Positions 1 through 13,464 of a stretch of DNA of 64,000 bases are shown in pieces (position 1 is the stretch's first letter; every line of letters begins with the position of its first letter). The notes below the pieces were generated by a model. It saw nothing but the letters and a program-made list of their open reading frames with translations, searched no databases and had not been told where the DNA came from. The translations under genes and the position numbers were made by a program. Source of the DNA: Minicystis rosea (GTDB lineage: Bacteria > Myxococcota_A > Polyangia > Polyangiales > Polyangiaceae); the NCBI GenBank assembly GCA_001931535.1, contig CP016211.1, forward strand, positions 13,500,377-13,564,376. The letters run 5' to 3'.

Positions 1-491
1 AGGCCACCCTGCGAGTGACCGATGATGTTCACCTTGGCCGCGCCCGTCTGCGCCAGGAAATCCTGCACGCGCAGCAGGAGCTGCTGCCCGCGGAAGTCGG
101 AGCTGTTGAAGGGATCGACGGCGGGCGTGTCGACCATCTCGCCCTGGGCGGCGAGGTGCTCTTTGACGTTGAAGTAATAGGTCTCGAAATCGAGGCCGGC
201 GAACTCGTCGAAGCCGAAGAAGCCGTGCGCGAGCACGAAGGGATACGGCGGGCCCGAGCCCACGCTGCCGCCCGTCCCGCTGCTGCTGCTGCTGCTCGTG
301 GTGCTCGACGGCATCGTGGTGATGCCCCCGCCGCCCGCGCCGCCGGCGCCCGTGATCACGTCGCCGCCGCCCGCGCCGGTCGCGCTCGCGGACGTCAGCT
401 CCTGCCCGGCGGATCCGCACGCGGACACGCTCGCGGTCGCGGCGAGGAAGAGACACGAGAGGCCCAGAACCCGACTTCGGACTAAGCGCAT
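1..491 (-). CDS. Secreted triacylglycerol lipase-like lipoprotein (N-terminal part)
   Basis: Only the first 163 codons lie in the window; the gene continues past base 1. The ATG at 491 opens a signal peptide ending in a lipobox-like VSAC, followed by a Gly/Thr/Ser linker with a run of serines. Then comes YPFVLAHGFFGFDEFAG, the HG-containing oxyanion-hole strand of family I bacterial lipases, and near the edge NIIGHSQGGL, the nucleophile elbow with the catalytic Ser. Fold and motif order match the LipA/alpha-beta hydrolase lipases, which act on triacylglycerols outside the cell. The Asp and His of the triad would lie outside the window. The linker style is typical of large myxobacterial lipoproteins. 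Family call is firm; substrate is inferred. Confidence 0.8.
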   Translation of the reverse strand, partial: MRLVRSRVLGLSCLFLAATASVSACGSAGQELTSASATGAGGGDVITGAGGAGGGGITTMPSSTTSSSSSSGTGGSVGSGPPYPFVLAHGFFGFDEFAGLDFETYYFNVKEHLAAQGEMVDTPAVDPFNSSDFRGQQLLLRVQDFLAQTGAAKVNIIGHSQGG

Positions 492-645
492 GGGGCGCCA
501 GGTTCTCGCTTGATCTCGACGATTGTCAAGCGCGCTTCCACGTCGATGAGAGCCTCATTTCCGTTTCCGTCACGCGTTTTCCGCCCCACGCGCCGCGCGG
601 CGGTTGTCGTTGGTGTGGCGCGCCGAGTCCGGTAGCTTTCGGCCC

Positions 646-1479
646 ATGCCCCGAGGCCTGATTCGACTCGCCGCATCCGTGTTGTCTCGCCCCATCGATC
701 GTCAGCCGTCCAATCCACTTTGCCTCTCGGAGAGGCGAAGTGGGGTGTGGCTCGGCGCGATTGCCCCGCTCGTCCTCGCTGCATGTGGATCGAGCACCCC
801 GCCGCCCACCGCCGCGCCTCTGCCCACCGCAGAGGCGAGCGCTGCGCCCACCGCCGCGCCCGTGGCCGAGGAGGACCAACCCTTCGGCAAGATCCCCACC
901 GAGTGCACCGATTCCCAAGGCAAGATGTGCCTGCCCCCGGCCAAGTTCGTGAAGCGCCTCTGCGCCGGGTTCTATCCCGACGTGGCGCTGAGCATGCTCG
1001 GCAAAGGCACGCCGTGGCAGCGTGGTTATCTGCGCGTGAAGAGCGTCGAGGCGTGGAACGCGTCGGGCGGCGTGTCCTCGGCGGAGAAGATCGTGTTCGA
1101 GGAGGAGTTCGTCATCCTCGCGCGCCGCGAGGCCAAGACCGGCGGCATCCAGGTGAGCGGCGCCGGCGGCAGCTACGACGTGCTGCGCTGGGACGGCACC
1201 TGCGCGTCGCTGATGGAGGACGAGGTCTCGCTGCGCGGCTCCTCGACCCCGAAGCACGCCAAGATCCCGTGGAAGAGCCTCGACGACAAAGTCCGCGACG
1301 CGCTCGCCGCCAACGACAAGATCGGCAAGGTCTACGCGGATCGCCGCAAGGAGTGCAAAGGCGCGACGATGGGCGACGTGACCGCCAAGTGCCAGAAGGC
1401 CGACGACCTGCTGAGCACCGTCGTCGTGGAGTTCATGCGCAACGGCGGCGCGCTCCCGGCACCCGCGAAGCTGCCTTAG
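646..1479 (+). CDS. Lipoprotein of unknown function
   Basis: A hydrophobic stretch ends in VLAAC (Cys codon near 784), a good lipobox, followed by a Pro/Ala/Thr linker and a mature domain of about 210 residues with four further Cys (ECTDSQGKMC, RLC, TC) and a Lys-rich C-terminus (YADRRKECKG ... KCQKADD). I recognise no named family. The start is uncertain: ATG 646 gives an unusually long n-region, whereas GTG 745, preceded by AGAGG at 731, gives a compact signal peptide (MWLGAIAPLVLAAC). It converges on the response-regulator gene, with a shared hairpin between them. Outer-membrane or periplasmic anchoring is inferred from the lipobox. Confidence 0.65.
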   Translation: MPRGLIRLAASVLSRPIDRQPSNPLCLSERRSGVWLGAIAPLVLAACGSSTPPPTAAPLPTAEASAAPTAAPVAEEDQPFGKIPTECTDSQGKMCLPPAKFVKRLCAGFYPDVALSMLGKGTPWQRGYLRVKSVEAWNASGGVSSAEKIVFEEEFVILARREAKTGGIQVSGAGGSYDVLRWDGTCASLMEDEVSLRGSSTPKHAKIPWKSLDDKVRDALAANDKIGKVYADRRKECKGATMGDVTAKCQKADDLLSTVVVEFMRNGGALPAPAKLP

Positions 1480-1490
1480 AACACGATCCG

Positions 1491-1530
1491 GCTCGAACGA
1501 ACGTGAGCTCGCGCCCGCGTTCGTTCGAGC
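1491..1530. terminator. Bidirectional hairpin between convergent genes
   Basis: GCTCGAACGAACG at 1491-1503 pairs perfectly with CGTTCGTTCGAGC at 1518-1530 (13-bp stem, 14-base loop). It lies 12 bases after one stop codon and 17 before the convergent one, so it can serve both genes. No clear U tract is present, as is common in GC-rich genomes. Confidence 0.6.
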
Positions 1531-1546
1531 TTCGCGCGCCCGCGCT

Positions 1547-2901
<1,355 letters not shown>

Positions 2902-2905
<4 letters not shown>

Positions 2906-4401
2906 GACGCCTCCGCCTGGAAGAAGAGCTGCATCGTGGTGCCGTGCTCTCCGCTCTGGGAAGGCGCGCCCGCCGTGTGGCTATCCATGACGATGAAGCC
3001 CCCGTGCTCCTGGACGATCTCGTGGGTGATGGCGAGCCCGAGCCCGGTGCCCTCGCCGACGGATTTGGTGGTGAAGAAGGGATCGAAGATCTTGCTCTGG
3101 AGCTCCGTCGCGATGCCGCTTCCATCGTCGCTGACCTCGAGGACCGCCCACCGCGAATGCGCCGTGCTCGGGCCTTTGTCGGGGGCGGGGCGCCGCTCCT
3201 CGCGCGCCGCGACGCGCACGGTGCCGCCCACGCCGACGGCCTGAATGGCGTTCAGCGTGACGTTCGTCAGCGCTTGCTCCACGAGCCCCATGTGCGCGAC
3301 GCAGCGGACCTCGGCGTCGCCCGTCGTCAGCTCGAGGCGCGCCTCCTTCTTCTTCGCCAGGGGCGCGAGCCAGGCCGTGACCCGTCGCGCCACCTCGCCG
3401 AGCGAAATGGCATCCGGCGAGCCGCCGGGCTTGCGCGCGAAGGTGAGCAATTGCTCCACGATGAGCCGCATGCGCTCGCATTGCTCCCGGATGCTCTCGG
3501 CCTCCTCGCGGACCTTCTCGGTCACGCTCGACGAGCCCGCGATGCGCTTGGCGCGCCCCGCGACGATGAGCAGCGGCGTGCCGAGCTCGTGCGCAATCCC
3601 CGCCGCCAGCGTGCCCACGGTCGCGAGGCGATCCGTGTGCCGCATGCGATCGAGCACCGCGACGCGCGCGGCGGCCTCGTTCTCGGCGCGCTCGCGCAGC
3701 TCGTCGAGCTTCTGCACCATCGAATCGAGCTCGGCGCTCAGCATGGCGATCTCCGAGCTCGAGTGGCTCTCGTCCTGGAAGCGGACCGTGAAATCGCCTC
3801 TGCCGACGAGCCGCGCCTTGTCGACGATCCGATCGAGGGGATTGGAGATGAGCCGCGCGCCCAGGATGACGGCGGCCGCGAGCCCGACGAGGATCGTGAG
3901 GCCCGTCGGGATGAGAAACGAGCGCAGGCTCCGGGACACGAAGCTCGACTCACCCTTGAGCGAGCTCGACATGGCCACGCCGAGCGGGGCGTTCGACTCC
4001 TTGCCGACCGAGAGACGATCGAAGGCCACGACGAATGGCGGGCTCGCGCCGTGGTCGACGAAGACGACGCGCTCCCCGGCCTTGGCCCGCTCGCGTTGCT
4101 CCGGTGGCAGGTGCGAAAAGAGGGGATCGCGCTCCAGCGCATCGAGGCGCACGCGGTGGATGGCGAACTCGTCCTGACGCTCGTCCAACCGTTCGAGGTA
4201 GCGATCCAGCCCATCCGCGCCGCCGCTGCGGAACGCGAGGGTCGCGCTCTCGTCGAGGGCCGAGAGCAGCACCTCGATCTGCCCGCTGCACACCTCCCCG
4301 AAGCGCGTCTCCAGCCGCCCCTCCTGCTCCCAGGTGATCGCCGCGAGCGCCACGACGAAGATCCCGATGATCAAGAGTGCAAGACGGAACGCGAGACGCA
4401 T
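2902..4401 (-). CDS. Membrane sensor histidine kinase (NtrB/ZraS type)
   Basis: 499 residues. Transmembrane segments at about 7-23 and 163-183 enclose a periplasmic sensor region of about 140 residues. A HAMP linker (SNPLDRIVDKARLVGRGDF) follows, then a coiled coil, then the HisKA box with phospho-acceptor His271 in AAGIAHELGTPL. The HATPase domain has the N box (LTNVTLNAIQAV), G1 (VSDDGSGI), F box (IFDPFFTTK) and G2 (GEGTGLGLAI). First gene of a two-gene operon with the sigma-54 regulator downstream. The ligand is unknown; by analogy with ZraS/ZraR-type pairs next to transporter genes, an envelope or toxic-compound signal is plausible. An inverted repeat ACGGGC/GCCCGT lies about 45 bases upstream of the start. 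Confidence 0.93.
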
Positions 4402-4814
4402 CGGCGATCATCCTCAAAGGGGCAGACATGCTCTTCGAGCAACGGGCTCTTGGACAGGCCCGTGAAGGTTCCCCGTGGACGAGGTGGACGCAAGCGTCGT
4501 GCTAGCTCCCATCCCCCGCGCACCGAGGCGATGGGCCGCGATTTGTATGCGCCGGCTCGTTGGTCTCGAGATGGGACCGGGAAAGCTGCTGCGCGTCGCG
4601 CGGCGTCGGTCGTCCTCCCTCAAAATCGCGGAGGATTCCTCGGTCGTCCTCCCTATCCGCGCGACGCTCGCGACGCTTTCTCGGCCCCATCTCAGCAGCA
4701 CGCCGGATCGCGAATGGCCCCGCGAGTCCGTGATGCCATGAGAAAGCGGGATCGAATGTCACGATGATCGGCTTCCCCGCCAACACACGTCGAGGAACGT
4801 TTGCCGCACACGGG
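4402..4814. other. Divergent intergenic region, no gene seen
   Basis: The region between the kinase start and the efflux-operon control elements holds open frames but none with family features or a convincing ribosome site. It contains a 14-bp direct repeat, CGGTCGTCCTCCCT, at 4607-4620 and 4641-4654, which could be a regulator-binding site. Together with 4815-5080 it forms the control region shared by the two divergent operons. Confidence 0.5.
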
Positions 4815-4874
4815 GCAGGGAGGTTGGGGAAATTCGGGGCACCCACCTGAGGAGATTCTCCCCAACTGGGCTGC
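4815..4874 (+). promoter_or_regulatory. Candidate upstream activator site (16-bp inverted repeat)
   Basis: Two arms of the form GCAG-N4-GTTGGGGA face each other: GCAGGGAGGTTGGGGA at 4815-4830 and its mirror (TCCCCAACTGGGCTGC) at 4859-4874. Twelve of 16 positions match, with 28 bases between the arms. They lie about 30-90 bases upstream of the predicted sigma-54 promoter, where enhancer sites for NtrC-type activators usually sit. Binding by the neighbouring regulator is inferred. Confidence 0.55.
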
Positions 4875-4903
4875 CTGCAACGCGTCTGCTGCGGCGCGGC
4901 AGG

Positions 4904-4919
4904 TGGCATGTCCCGTGCT
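4904..4919 (+). promoter_or_regulatory. Sigma-54 (-24/-12) promoter of the RND operon
   Basis: TGGCATGTCCCGTGCT matches the consensus TGGCACG-N4-TTGCW, with the invariant GG and GC exactly 10 bases apart. Transcription would start near 4931, giving a leader of about 150 bases before the ATG at 5081. The divergent neighbour encodes a sigma-54 activator, which strengthens the call. Confidence 0.65.
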
Positions 4920-5080
4920 CGCGGCGCACGGGCGGCAGCCCGCGCATCGAGTTCATGCGCGAAACGCCGACGGACGGCTTCTCCACCTTCAAAAGGCCCT
5001 GCAAAACCATTGCATGCTCCCCTCTGCCCGAGGGCGTTCGTGCATGGCACCGCGGGGACCGTGACGCCGAATCACCTGCG

Positions 5081-6163
5081 ATGAACCGACTCCCGACACC
5101 TTTCGTCCTGCTGGCCGCCTTCGCGGTGGTGGGGTGCCACCACGAACATCGAGAGACCGAGGAGCGAGGCAAGTTCCTCGTCACGAGCCCTCTTCGAAAG
5201 GACACCGAGCTCACGAAAGACTACGTCGCTCAAATCCGCGCGGTGCAGCACATCGAGCTGCGCGCCCTCGAGAAGGGCTACCTGCAAGGCGTCTTCATCG
5301 ACGAAGGCCAGCACGTCGCCAAGGGCGCGAAGATGTTTCAAATCATGCCTGCGATTTATCAGGCAGAGGTGCAGAAGGCCAACGCCGAGGCGGAGCTCAC
5401 GGCCATCGAGCTCAAGAATACGAAGCTCCTCGCCGACAAGAACGTCGTGTCGCCCAACGAGCTCGCCTTGGCCAACGCCAAATTCAGCAAGGCCAAGGCC
5501 GAAGTCGCGCTGGCCACGACGCACAAATCGATGACCGAGCTCCGGGCCCCGTTCGACGGCCTCGTGGGCCGCTTTCACGTGCGGCTCGGCAGCCTGGTGG
5601 CCGAGGGAGACCTGCTCACGACCTTCTCCGACAACAGCAAGGTTTGGGTCTACTTCAACGTCAGTGAGCCGGAGTACCTCAAATACGAGAGTCTCCCGGC
5701 CAACGAGAAGGCCACCACGGTCAAGCTGCAGATGGCAGACGGCCAGATCTTCGATCAGTCCGGCACGGTGGAGACCATCGAGGCCGACTTCAACAACGAG
5801 ACTGGCAATCTCGCCTTCCGGGCCACGTTCCAGAACCCCAAAGGCCTCCTCCGCCACGGCGAGACGGGGAAGATCTTGATGGCCGTGCCGCTCAAAAATG
5901 CCTTGCTGATCCCGCAGAAGGCGACCTTCGACGTGCTCGACAAGAAGTTCGTGTTCGTCGTCGACGACAAGGGTGTCGTCCGCTCGCGCCCCATCACCGT
6001 CTCTGCCGAGACTCCGCAGGTCTACGTGGTCGCGAGCGGCGTCGACGAGCACGACAAGATCCTCCTCGAAGGCCTGCGCAAGGTCCGGGAGGGCGCCTCG
6101 ATCGACGTCGATTACAAGGAGCCTTCCGACGTGTTCAAGCACTTGGAGGTGCCGGCGGAATGA
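5081..6163 (+). CDS. RND efflux periplasmic adaptor (membrane fusion lipoprotein)
   Basis: 360 residues, AcrA/MexA type. The ATG at 5081 is chosen because it begins the signal peptide, which ends in VVGC with acylation at Cys19. Then come a beta-barrel/lipoyl half (AQIRAVQHIELRALEKGYLQ), a short alpha-hairpin, the second lipoyl half (TELRAPFDGLVGRFHVRLGSLV), and the beta-barrel and membrane-proximal domains. The protein links the inner-membrane pump to the outer-membrane channel. The stop overlaps the permease start by 4 bases (ATGA). Predicted to be transcribed from the sigma-54 promoter at 4904. Confidence 0.93.
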   Translation: MNRLPTPFVLLAAFAVVGCHHEHRETEERGKFLVTSPLRKDTELTKDYVAQIRAVQHIELRALEKGYLQGVFIDEGQHVAKGAKMFQIMPAIYQAEVQKANAEAELTAIELKNTKLLADKNVVSPNELALANAKFSKAKAEVALATTHKSMTELRAPFDGLVGRFHVRLGSLVAEGDLLTTFSDNSKVWVYFNVSEPEYLKYESLPANEKATTVKLQMADGQIFDQSGTVETIEADFNNETGNLAFRATFQNPKGLLRHGETGKILMAVPLKNALLIPQKATFDVLDKKFVFVVDDKGVVRSRPITVSAETPQVYVVASGVDEHDKILLEGLRKVREGASIDVDYKEPSDVFKHLEVPAE

Positions 6164-9100
6164 GCGCGACGGCGAAGTTCATCCATCGCCCGGTGCTGGC
6201 GATGGTCCTCTCGATCGTGCTCGTGTTCCTCGGCGTCATCGCCATGCGGACGCGCCCGGTCGCGCAGTTCCCCGAGATCTCCCCGCCTCGGGTGATGGTC
6301 TCGCTCACCTTCCCGGGCGCGAGCGCCGACGTCCTCGTCCAATCCTCGATCATCACCTTGGAGCGCGCCATCAACGGCGTTCCCGGGATGATCTACATGA
6401 TCTCCGACGCCACGAGCGCCGGCGAGGCGACGATTCAGGTGGTGTTCAAGCAGGACGCCGACCCGAACGAGGCCGTCGTCAACGTCAAGAACCGCATCGA
6501 TCAGGTCATCAGCCGGCTTCCGACGCTCGTCCAATTGGAAGGCGTCGTCATGAATCGCGTACAGCCCAGCATGCTGATGTACGTGAACCTCTACAGCGAG
6601 GAGAAGACGGCCGATCAAAAGTTCCTCTACAACTTCGCCAATGCCAATCTCCTCCCCGAGCTGAGCCGCGTCGACGGCATCGCGCAGACACGCATCCTCG
6701 GCTCCCGGCAATACGCCATGCGCGTCTGGCTCAACCCGGACAAGATGCGGGCGTACAAGGTGTCGACCGAAGACGTGATGAAGGCGATCGGCGAGCAGAG
6801 CGTGATTGGCTCTCCCGGGCGCCTCGGCCAGGCCACCGGCTTCACGGCGCAGTCTCTGGAGTACGTCCTCGTCTATCAGGGCAGGTTCAACAAGCCCGAG
6901 CAATACGACAACATCATCCTCCGGGCGAACGGCGAGGGCGAGCTGCTCCGCCTCAAGGACATCGCCAAGGTCGAGCTCGGGAGCGAGTTCTTCGACATCT
7001 ATTCGAACCTCGACGGCCACCCTTCCGCGGCCATCGTGCTCAAGCAGACGCCCGGGAGCAACGCGAGCGAGGTCATCGCCAACGTCAAGGCCAAGCTCCA
7101 AGAGCTCAAGAAGGGCTCGTTCCCCGCGGGGATGGACTACGAGATCAACTACGACGTCTCGAGCTTCCTCGATGCATCGATTGAAAAGGTCCTCCACACG
7201 CTCGGTGAGGCCTTCATCCTCGTGTCGCTCGTCGTCTTCATCTTCCTCGGCGACTTCCGCTCGACGCTGATCCCCGTCCTGGCGGTCCCCGTCTCCCTCG
7301 TCGGGAGCTTCGTCTTCATGCAGATGTTCGGGATCACGATCAACCTGATCACGCTCTTCGCGCTCGTCCTCGCGATTGGCATCGTCGTCGACAATGCCAT
7401 CGTCATCGTCGAGGCGGTCCACGTGAAGATGCACGAGGATCGCTTGTCGCCGTACAACGCCGTGAAGAGCGTCGTCGGCGAGATCAGCGGCGCCATCGTC
7501 GCCATCACCTTGATGATGGCCGCGGTCTTCGTGCCCGTGGCCTTCATGACCGGCCCGGTGGGCACGTTCTACCGTCAATTCTCGATCACGATGGCCTCCT
7601 CCATCGTCCTCTCCGGCGTCGTCGCGCTCACCCTGACGCCCGTCCTCTGCGCGATGATCCTGAAGAACACGCACGGTCAGCCGAAGCGGCGGACGCCGAT
7701 CGCGATGTTCCTCGACGCCTTCAACCGCGTCTTCGAGCGCGGGACCAACGTTTACGTCCGGGTGCTCCAGCGGGTGGTGAATCGAAGGGTCGTCACCTTC
7801 GGGATCCTGCTGGCCTTCGGCATCGGTATCGTGCGGTTGAACCGGGTCGTCCCCGCCGGCTTCGTGCCCAACGAAGATCAAGGCATGATCTACGCGATCA
7901 TCCAGACGCCTCCGGGCACCACCCTCGAGCGAACCAACGACATCTCGCGCGAGCTGCAGAGCGTCGCGAAGAGCGTGGACGGCGTCTCCTCGGTCTCTTC
8001 GCTCGCCGGCTACGAGATCCTCACCGAGGGGCGCGGCTCGAACGCCGGCACTTGCCTCATCAACTTGAAGCCTTGGTCCCAGCGCACGCGCGGCGTCACC
8101 CAGATCCTCGACGAGCTGGAGCACAAGGCCAAGGACATCGGCGCCATCGTCGAGTTCTTCGAGCCGCCCGCCGTCCCGGGCTACGGCGCCGCGAGCGGCT
8201 TCTCCCTGCGCCTCTTGGACAAGAACAACGAGACCGATTACCAGGACTTCGATCGCGTCAGCAAAGAGTTCATGGATAACCTGCGCAAGCGCAAGGAGCT
8301 GACGGGCCTCTTCAGCTTCTTCGCGGCCGACTATCCACAATACGAGATCGTGGTCGACAACCAGCTCGCGATGCAAAAGGGCGTCTCCATCAAGAGCGCC
8401 ATGGATAACCTCAACATCCTCATCGGCAGCACCTACGAGCAGGGGTTCATCCGCTTCGGCAACTTCTTCAAGGTCTACACCCAGGCTGCGCCGGAATATC
8501 GCCGCTTCCCCTCGGACCTCATGAACCTCTACGTCAAGAACGACAAGGGGGAGATGGTCCCGTACTCGGCCTTCATGACGTTGAAGAAGACGCAGGGGCC
8601 GAACGAGATCACGCGCTTCAACATGTACAACTCCGCGGCGATCCGTGGCGGTCCGGCCAAGGGGTACACGAGCGGTGATGCGATCGCGGCCGTGCGCGAG
8701 GTCGCCGCGAAGACGTTGCCGCGCGGTTACGACATCGCCTGGGAGGGCCTCTCCTACGACGAGGCGCAGCGCGGAAACGAGGCCGTCTACATCTTCCTGG
8801 TCGTGCTCGCCTTCGTCTATCTGGTGCTCGCCGCCCAATACGAGAGCTTCATCCTCCCGCTGGCGGTCATCCTCTCGTTGCCCGGCGGCGTGTTCGGCTC
8901 CTTCATGATGCTGAAGCTCCTCGGCCTGGCGAACGACATCTATGCGCAAGTCGGGCTCGTCATGCTCGTCGGCCTCCTCGGCAAGAACGCCGTGCTCATC
9001 GTCGAGTTCGCGGTCCAAGCACATCACCAGGGAGCGACGGTGATGGAGGCGGCCATTCAAGGCGCGAAGGCTCGCTTCCGACCCATCTTGATGACGTCGT

Positions 9101-9330
9101 TTGCCTTCATCGCCGGCCTGATTCCCCTCGTCATCGCCACGGGGCCGGGCGCCGTCGGCAACCGCACCATCGGCGCGTCGGCGCTCGGGGGAATGCTCGT
9201 CGGCACGATCTTCGGCGTCGTCCTCGTGCCCGGTCTCTACTTCATCTTCGGGACGCTCGCGGAAGGAAGGAGCCTGATCCAGGCCGAAGAGGAAGAACCC
9301 CTGACGGAGGATGTGAATTACCATGTCTAG
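6160..9330 (+). CDS. RND-family multidrug efflux permease (AcrB/MexB-like)
   Basis: 1,056 residues, the normal length of the hydrophobe/amphiphile efflux family. It begins with the usual cytoplasmic N-terminus (FIHRPVLAMVLSIVLVFLG) and shows the internal duplication of 12 transmembrane segments with two large periplasmic loops. The TM4 proton-relay motif reads GIVVDNAIVIVE: the first Asp (AcrB Asp407) is kept but the second (Asp408) is Asn, a variant found in several RND branches. The TM10 Lys (AcrB Lys940) is kept in GLLGKNAVLIVEF. Middle gene of the three-gene pump operon, overlapping both neighbours. Substrate is not predictable; drugs, bile-salt-like compounds or self-made metabolites are all possible. 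Confidence 0.95.
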   Translation: MSATAKFIHRPVLAMVLSIVLVFLGVIAMRTRPVAQFPEISPPRVMVSLTFPGASADVLVQSSIITLERAINGVPGMIYMISDATSAGEATIQVVFKQDADPNEAVVNVKNRIDQVISRLPTLVQLEGVVMNRVQPSMLMYVNLYSEEKTADQKFLYNFANANLLPELSRVDGIAQTRILGSRQYAMRVWLNPDKMRAYKVSTEDVMKAIGEQSVIGSPGRLGQATGFTAQSLEYVLVYQGRFNKPEQYDNIILRANGEGELLRLKDIAKVELGSEFFDIYSNLDGHPSAAIVLKQTPGSNASEVIANVKAKLQELKKGSFPAGMDYEINYDVSSFLDASIEKVLHTLGEAFILVSLVVFIFLGDFRSTLIPVLAVPVSLVGSFVFMQMFGITINLITLFALVLAIGIVVDNAIVIVEAVHVKMHEDRLSPYNAVKSVVGEISGAIVAITLMMAAVFVPVAFMTGPVGTFYRQFSITMASSIVLSGVVALTLTPVLCAMILKNTHGQPKRRTPIAMFLDAFNRVFERGTNVYVRVLQRVVNRRVVTFGILLAFGIGIVRLNRVVPAGFVPNEDQGMIYAIIQTPPGTTLERTNDISRELQSVAKSVDGVSSVSSLAGYEILTEGRGSNAGTCLINLKPWSQRTRGVTQILDELEHKAKDIGAIVEFFEPPAVPGYGAASGFSLRLLDKNNETDYQDFDRVSKEFMDNLRKRKELTGLFSFFAADYPQYEIVVDNQLAMQKGVSIKSAMDNLNILIGSTYEQGFIRFGNFFKVYTQAAPEYRRFPSDLMNLYVKNDKGEMVPYSAFMTLKKTQGPNEITRFNMYNSAAIRGGPAKGYTSGDAIAAVREVAAKTLPRGYDIAWEGLSYDEAQRGNEAVYIFLVVLAFVYLVLAAQYESFILPLAVILSLPGGVFGSFMMLKLLGLANDIYAQVGLVMLVGLLGKNAVLIVEFAVQAHHQGATVMEAAIQGAKARFRPILMTSFAFIAGLIPLVIATGPGAVGNRTIGASALGGMLVGTIFGVVLVPGLYFIFGTLAEGRSLIQAEEEEPLTEDVNYHV

Positions 9331-10771
9331 GACAGGGCTCACGCCGTCCGCCGCGGCGCTCTCGTGCCTCTGCCTCCTCGCGGGCTGCGCCCCTTCTCTC
9401 TCCGGAAACGAGCCCCGGGAGGCGAACAAGGCGGTTCCCGCGAGCTATGGAGAGGCGAGCGCCGGCGCGAAGCCCGCGTCTCTGACCGCGAGCTCGACGC
9501 AGGCAGTGTGGCGTTCGTTCTTCGACAGCGCCGAGCTCCGGGCGCTCATCGAAGCCTCGCTCGACAAGAACCAAGAGCTGAACATTCGGCTGCAGGAGAT
9601 CATCATCGCTCGCACCGAGGTGTCGGCGCGGCAGGGTGAATATCTCCCGAAGCTCAGCGTCGGTGTCGGCGCCGGCGTCGAGAGGACGGGGAAGTACACG
9701 AGTCAGGGCGTCAGCGACGAGAAGAATGGAGTGCCGGCGGTCCTGGGCGACTTCTCGTTCGGGCTCCAGGGCTCGTGGGAGGCCGACATCTGGGGGAAGC
9801 TGCGGAACGCCATGAAGGCGGCCGACCGCCGTTACCTCGCCAGCATCGAGAGCCGGAACTTCATGGTGACGCAGATCGTCGCCGAAATCGCCCGCTCCTA
9901 TTTCGAGCTCATCGCCATCGACAACCAGCTCGAGATCCTGAAACAGAACCTCGACACCGTGAAGGACGCGCTCGAGATCGTCAGGCTCCAAAAGGAAGCT
10001 GCTCGGGTGACGGAGCTCGCGGTGCAGCGGTTCGAAGCCGAGGTGCTCAAGAACAGGAGCCGGCTCTATGCGCTCGAGCAGGAGAAGGTCCAGGCCGAGA
10101 ACCGGATCAACTACCTGGCCGGTCGCTTCCCGCAGCCGGTGCGTCGAAACGCCGAGAAGCTCAAGGACCCTCCGCCCGCGGTGACGTCGGGGCTCCCTTC
10201 CGATCTGCTCAAAAACCGCCCCGACATCCGGCAAGCCGAGCTGGAGATGGAGGCCGCGCAGCTCGACGTGAAGTCGACGAAGGCGGCATTCTATCCTTCG
10301 CTCAGCATCGATGCTTCGGTGGGTTATCGGGCCTTCAACGTCCAGCACTTCTTCGCGACGCCGGATTCGCTCGTCTTCGGCTTGGCGGGGAGCCTGACGG
10401 CGCCGCTCTTGAACCGGACGGCGATCGAGGCCCAGTATCGCTCGGCGAACGCCCGGCAGATTCAGACGGTGTTCAAATACGAGATGACGCTCCTGCAGGC
10501 GTTCACCGACGTCGCCAACCAGCTCGCGTTGATCAAGAACCTGCAAAGCGCCTACGAGCTCCAATCCCAGCAGGTGGAGGCGCTCACCCGGTCGAACGAA
10601 GCGGCGATGACCCTCTTCCAGTCCGCGCGCGCCGACTACATGGAAGTCCTCTTGACCCGGCGAGAGTCACTGGACGCGAAGATGGAGCTGCTCGAGACGC
10701 GGAAGCGGCAATGGCTTGCCGTGGTGAATCTCTATCAAGCGCTCGGGGGTGGGTGGCGATCGGGGACTTGA
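9323..10771 (+). CDS. Outer-membrane efflux lipoprotein (OprM/NodT family)
   Basis: 482 residues with lipobox LLAGC (Cys22) and two tandem outer-membrane-efflux repeats. The first contains ELRALIEASLDKNQELNIR, and further along DFSFGLQGSWEADIWGKLRN, a hallmark of OprM/TolC trimers. The second half has the LPSDLLKNRPDIRQAELEM signature. It forms the outer-membrane channel of the tripartite pump. The start overlaps the permease stop by 8 bases, and no other start is needed. Last gene of the operon; pheT follows on the other strand after 84 bases, with no strong terminator seen. Confidence 0.94.
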   Translation: MSRTGLTPSAAALSCLCLLAGCAPSLSGNEPREANKAVPASYGEASAGAKPASLTASSTQAVWRSFFDSAELRALIEASLDKNQELNIRLQEIIIARTEVSARQGEYLPKLSVGVGAGVERTGKYTSQGVSDEKNGVPAVLGDFSFGLQGSWEADIWGKLRNAMKAADRRYLASIESRNFMVTQIVAEIARSYFELIAIDNQLEILKQNLDTVKDALEIVRLQKEAARVTELAVQRFEAEVLKNRSRLYALEQEKVQAENRINYLAGRFPQPVRRNAEKLKDPPPAVTSGLPSDLLKNRPDIRQAELEMEAAQLDVKSTKAAFYPSLSIDASVGYRAFNVQHFFATPDSLVFGLAGSLTAPLLNRTAIEAQYRSANARQIQTVFKYEMTLLQAFTDVANQLALIKNLQSAYELQSQQVEALTRSNEAAMTLFQSARADYMEVLLTRRESLDAKMELLETRKRQWLAVVNLYQALGGGWRSGT

Positions 10772-10855
10772 AGCCTGCTGAATGAGGCTTGGGGAGGGAG
10801 ATGCCATGGGGCTTCCGCACCGCTCGCGCGATGCTGAAGCCCTATCGAATGGCGC

Positions 10856-13354
<2,499 letters not shown>

Positions 13355-13464
13355 GGGGCCCGGGGCTTATCACAAGCTCCTCGGCGGTTCGACCCGCTTG
13401 GGGAGGCTCCGAGCCCCGATCGAGAAAGCCGCAGTCTCGCGCGGGCGACGCGCGCTTCTGGGGC

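Noticed and set aside
6112..9429. Minus-strand open frame of 1,105 codons opposite the RND permease
   Set aside because: Translates to Asp/Glu/Arg/His-rich sequence with no motifs, the mirror of a GC-rich coding strand; the plus strand is a clear RND pump.
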